This document shows positions 61,647 through 64,000 of a DNA stretch of 64,000 nucleotides, one piece after another (position 1 is the first letter of the stretch; every line of letters begins with the position of its first letter). Location: positions 62,001 to 126,000 of the forward strand of contig NZ_PNMA01000005.1 of the NCBI RefSeq assembly GCF_013823385.1, in the 5' to 3' direction. This DNA comes from Hyphomonas sp. Its GTDB lineage: Bacteria > Pseudomonadota > Alphaproteobacteria > Caulobacterales > Hyphomonadaceae. A model generated the notes under the pieces. The model saw nothing but the letters and a program-made list of their open reading frames with translations, did not search any database and had not been told where the DNA came from. Position numbers and translations under genes: made by a program.

Positions 61647-62272
61647 CAGACTAACAACTCCTGCGCATGGGGGATGCCCAGCGCGACTTCTGTTCTCTGC
61701 ACCCAGTTTGCGACAGCCGGATAAAGGCGCAAGTCAAAGCCGCCCTCATGCGCGACGCGCGTATAGGCGACAAGGGCGATATCGGCGACCGAAAGCGCGT
61801 TTCCTGCAAACCAATCGCGGGCTGTGAGACGCTGTTCCATGACGGCGAGCGCGTTGTTGCCGCGCACCAACAAAGCGGGGTCGATCTCGGTGTCGGATTT
61901 TTTCAGATAGTGTTTCTGGAAGCGGCGCACGGCGATGGCGGTTTCATGGGAATACTGTTCCCAGAAGAGCCAGCTCATCGCTTCGGCGCGCGCAAACGCG
62001 TCAGCCGGGATAAGGCTGGAACCTTCGGCCAGATAGAGCATGATGGCGTTCGACTGGGGCAGAACGCGGCCATCGGCCCAGCGCGCCACAGGCACCTGGC
62101 CGGCGGGGTTCATGGCGAGGAAATCGGGCGTGCGGGTTTCACCCTTCACCACATCGATATCCACCCAGGTATAGGGAATGCCGAGCAGGCCGGCGGTCCA
62201 TTTGGGTTTCAGGCAATTGCCGGAGACGGGATCTCCGTAGAGGGTGAACCCGCCGAGATCAGAGGCTGACAT
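61646..62272 (-). CDS. Glutathione S-transferase family protein
   Basis: 208 aa from ATG 62272. N-terminal thioredoxin-like GST domain (FTLYGDPVSGNCLKPKWTAGLLGIPY, NPAGQVPVARWADGRVLPQSNAIMLYLAE) and helical C-terminal domain (LSVADIALVAYTRVAHEGGFDL). A Ser or Cys of the active-site loop (SGNC) is present. It is an unusual member of a cys operon. Confidence 0.87.
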   Translation of the reverse strand: MSASDLGGFTLYGDPVSGNCLKPKWTAGLLGIPYTWVDIDVVKGETRTPDFLAMNPAGQVPVARWADGRVLPQSNAIMLYLAEGSSLIPADAFARAEAMSWLFWEQYSHETAIAVRRFQKHYLKKSDTEIDPALLVRGNNALAVMEQRLTARDWFAGNALSVADIALVAYTRVAHEGGFDLRLYPAVANWVQRTEVALGIPHAQELLV

Positions 62273-62595
62273 CAGACGGTTTCCTGCGTGCTTCCGGACG
62301 TGGCGAGGCCGCCAGCGGAGAACTGCGCGCGCAGCGATTCGCGCAGGGTTTCCCGGCCGGTGATGGCGCCTTCTGCGGTGACTTCCATGAAATAGGGATC
62401 GGTGACGAGACCTTCCTGCTTCAGCGCGCTGGCGAGCGCGGCTTCCGCCGCGTCGCCCGTGAAGACGCCGAGCTGGGTGATATCCTCCGTCCACGATCCA
62501 TCGGCCTTCAGCCAGACGGTTCGGCCGGTGGCGGTTTCCCAGGCGGTGATGGATTTGGGGGTTTCGGGCTTAAGCTTGGGGCGAACGGAAGTCAT
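62272..62595 (-). CDS. DUF2849 family protein
   Basis: 107 aa. DUF2849: ITAWETATGRTVWLKADGSWTEDITQLGVFTG. In alphaproteobacteria it is normally between cysG and cysI. ATGA overlap with cysG upstream, 1-bp overlap with the GST gene downstream. Confidence 0.9.
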   Translation of the reverse strand: MTSVRPKLKPETPKSITAWETATGRTVWLKADGSWTEDITQLGVFTGDAAEAALASALKQEGLVTDPYFMEVTAEGAITGRETLRESLRAQFSAGGLATSGSTQETV

Positions 62596-64000
62596 GCGGC
62601 GGACTCCTTGAAGGTGTGCTGGCGGGCGTCCGGGCTGAACCAGGCGAGGCCGGAGGCTTCGGTGACGATGGAGGCGATGCGGCCCTGCTCTGCAGGAAGG
62701 CCGGCAACCTCGCCGATGATCAGCAGCGCCGGGCCGGTGATGCCTTCTTCCTCGACCAGGAATGGCAGCTCAGCCAGCGTGCCGAAGACGCGCAGCTCGT
62801 CAGCCCGCGTGCCATTCTCGATGACGGCGACGGGTGTGGTGGGCGCGCGGCCGGCGGCGATGAGTTTTTCGGCAATTGCCGGGGCGGTATCGACGCCCAT
62901 GAAGACCACAACTGTCTGCGCCGGGCGCGCGAGGGCCTGCCAGTCCAGATCGGGCACGCCGCCTGCCTTGGCATGGCCGGTGACGAAGGTGAGCGTCTGG
63001 GCATGGTCGCGGTGGGTGAGCGGCACACCCGCAGAGGCGGCACATCCGAGGGCGGAGGAAATGCCCGGCACCACATGCACCTCGATGCCTTCGGCGCGGA
63101 CGGCTTCCAGCTCTTCCCCGCCCCTTCCGAAGATGAACGGGTCCCCGCCCTTGAGGCGCACGACGCGCAGCCCTTCGCGGGCAGAGGTGATGAGACGCTC
63201 ATGGATTTCGGTCTGCGGGACGGAATGATCGCCCTTCGACTTGCCGACCGGCACGCGGGCGGCGTCGCGCCGGATAAGGGAGATGATCTCCGGGCTGACG
63301 AGGCGGTCATAATAGACCACATCGGCTTCCTGGATGAGGCGCAGGGCCTTCATCGTCAGCAGCTCCGGATCGCCGGGGCCCGCGCCAACGATATGCACCA
63401 CGCCGCGCGCGCGGCCAGAAGCGCGGGCCTGCTGGCGCAGCAGGGCTTCGGCGCGCTCAAGGTCTCCGGCATAGGCAGCCTCTGCGGCGGGACCGGAGAG
63501 GGCGCGCTCCCAATAGCGGCGGCGGGCGGATTTGTCGGGGATGGCCTCGGCCACAAAGCCGCGCAGCGAGCGAGCGAGCGCGGCGAGGTCTCCGATACGC
63601 TGGGGCAGCAGCGCTTCGAGCTTGGCACGGATCGCCTTGGCGAGTACCGGCGCAGCGCCGCCCGAGCCGATGGCGGCGACGATCTCGCCCCGGTCAAGGA
63701 TCGAAGGAACCGTGAAATCGCAATCCTCGGGATGGTCGACGACATTGGCCGGGATATTGCGGGCGCGGGCGGCGGCGAGGGCCTCGGCCCGGTGGGCGGG
63801 GTTTTCTTCGGCGATGAGGGCGAGGCGGGCGCCTTCAAGGGCAGCGGCGGTCTGGCTGCGCGGGAGGGTGTCCACCCAGCTGTCAAACTCGGCCGCCAGC
63901 CCGGCCTCGTCAAAGCCGCCGACAAGCACGGCCTCAGCGCCCGAGGCATGGAACAGGCGCAGCTTGCGCGCCGCTTCCTCACCGCCGCCAAAGACGACGA
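62592..64000 (-). CDS. cysG: Siroheme synthase CysG (5' end outside the window)
   Basis: 469 residues visible; the frame stays open to the window edge and reads VVFGGGEEAARKLRLF there, the NAD-binding motif of the precorrin-2 dehydrogenase/ferrochelatase domain. The C-terminal half is a uroporphyrinogen III methyltransferase: HIVGAGPGDPELLTMKALR, VRLKGGDPFIFGRGGEE, VPGISSALGCAASAGVPLTHR. It makes siroheme for CysI from uroporphyrinogen III, the same tetrapyrrole branch point used for bacteriochlorophyll. Confidence 0.93.
   Translation of the reverse strand, partial: VVFGGGEEAARKLRLFHASGAEAVLVGGFDEAGLAAEFDSWVDTLPRSQTAAALEGARLALIAEENPAHRAEALAAARARNIPANVVDHPEDCDFTVPSILDRGEIVAAIGSGGAAPVLAKAIRAKLEALLPQRIGDLAALARSLRGFVAEAIPDKSARRRYWERALSGPAAEAAYAGDLERAEALLRQQARASGRARGVVHIVGAGPGDPELLTMKALRLIQEADVVYYDRLVSPEIISLIRRDAARVPVGKSKGDHSVPQTEIHERLITSAREGLRVVRLKGGDPFIFGRGGEELEAVRAEGIEVHVVPGISSALGCAASAGVPLTHRDHAQTLTFVTGHAKAGGVPDLDWQALARPAQTVVVFMGVDTAPAIAEKLIAAGRAPTTPVAVIENGTRADELRVFGTLAELPFLVEEEGITGPALLIIGEVAGLPAEQGRIASIVTEASGLAWFSPDARQHTFKESAA

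Noticed and set aside
59826-61724. 632-aa + strand ORF across cysI
   Set aside because: Antisense to cysI, which has all siroheme and cluster motifs.

Overview
This is a GC-rich alphaproteobacterial chromosome segment. Its first ~26 kb hold most of a photosynthesis gene cluster of the purple-bacterial type: type II reaction centre, LH1, bacteriochlorophyll a and acyclic carotenoids. The rest is ordinary chromosome: bc1 complex, hemF, cca, rpoH, zapE and sulfate assimilation. Gene content (DUF6111-cca, DUF3422, MoxR-DUF58-DUF4159, fasciclin and RcnB proteins) would suit an aerobic anoxygenic phototroph near Hyphomonadaceae or Caulobacterales. That placement is an inference from memory of gene content, not a search result.

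Photosynthesis region. The 3' end of ppsR (edge-2-352) is followed on + by bchG, a BCD-family transporter, bchP, a shortened tspO and an unknown 100-aa membrane protein (412-4454). On the - strand a classic superoperon reads from 14291 down to 4473: crtE-crtF-bchC-bchX-bchY-bchZ-(pufQ-like)-pufB-pufA-pufL-pufM, ending in a strong terminator. crtC (+) diverges from crtE. crtB plus a 51-aa membrane protein (-) diverge from crtD (+). A second - operon reads bchI-bchD-bchO-DUF3422-crtI (24628 down to 18054). A lipoprotein cytochrome c and idi lie beside it. There is no pufC, crtA or puc gene in the window. The pigment is probably of the spirilloxanthin series, and the lipid-anchored cytochrome c is a candidate donor to the reaction centre. 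Six promoter regions (bchG, bchC, crtE/crtC, crtB/crtD, bchI, idi) each carry two TGT-N12-ACA-like boxes exactly 8 bp apart. This is the known CrtJ/PpsR operator layout, and ppsR lies at the window edge.

26-36 kb: a TerB-DnaJ protein, three tandem secreted fasciclin-domain proteins (two with EcfG-like stress promoters), two unknown envelope proteins, mtnP, an acetyltransferase, the cytochrome bc1 genes petA-petB-petC (-) and divergent hemF.

36-58.5 kb: toxin-antitoxin pairs (AbrB/Doc, HicAB, HigBA-like) with visible operators; cca, a Nudix hydrolase and DUF1285; a MoxR-lipoprotein-DUF58-DUF4159-membrane protein operon interrupted by an inverted-repeat element; an AmpG-like transporter, an acyltransferase, a receiver protein, a rhomboid protein, zapE, rpoH, two RcnB-like proteins, two unknown membrane proteins and an RNA methyltransferase that contains a REP-type palindrome in frame. 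Two intergenic arrays of GGACA repeated every 10-11 bp (37068-37126 and 53596-53691) are unexplained and are the most unusual non-coding structure here.

58.5-64 kb: REP-like palindromes, then a - strand sulfate-assimilation operon cysG (cut by the window edge)-DUF2849-GST-cysI-DUF934-cysH. CysH has the cysteine pairs of an APS reductase. I saw no rRNA, tRNA, CRISPR or insertion sequence transposase.
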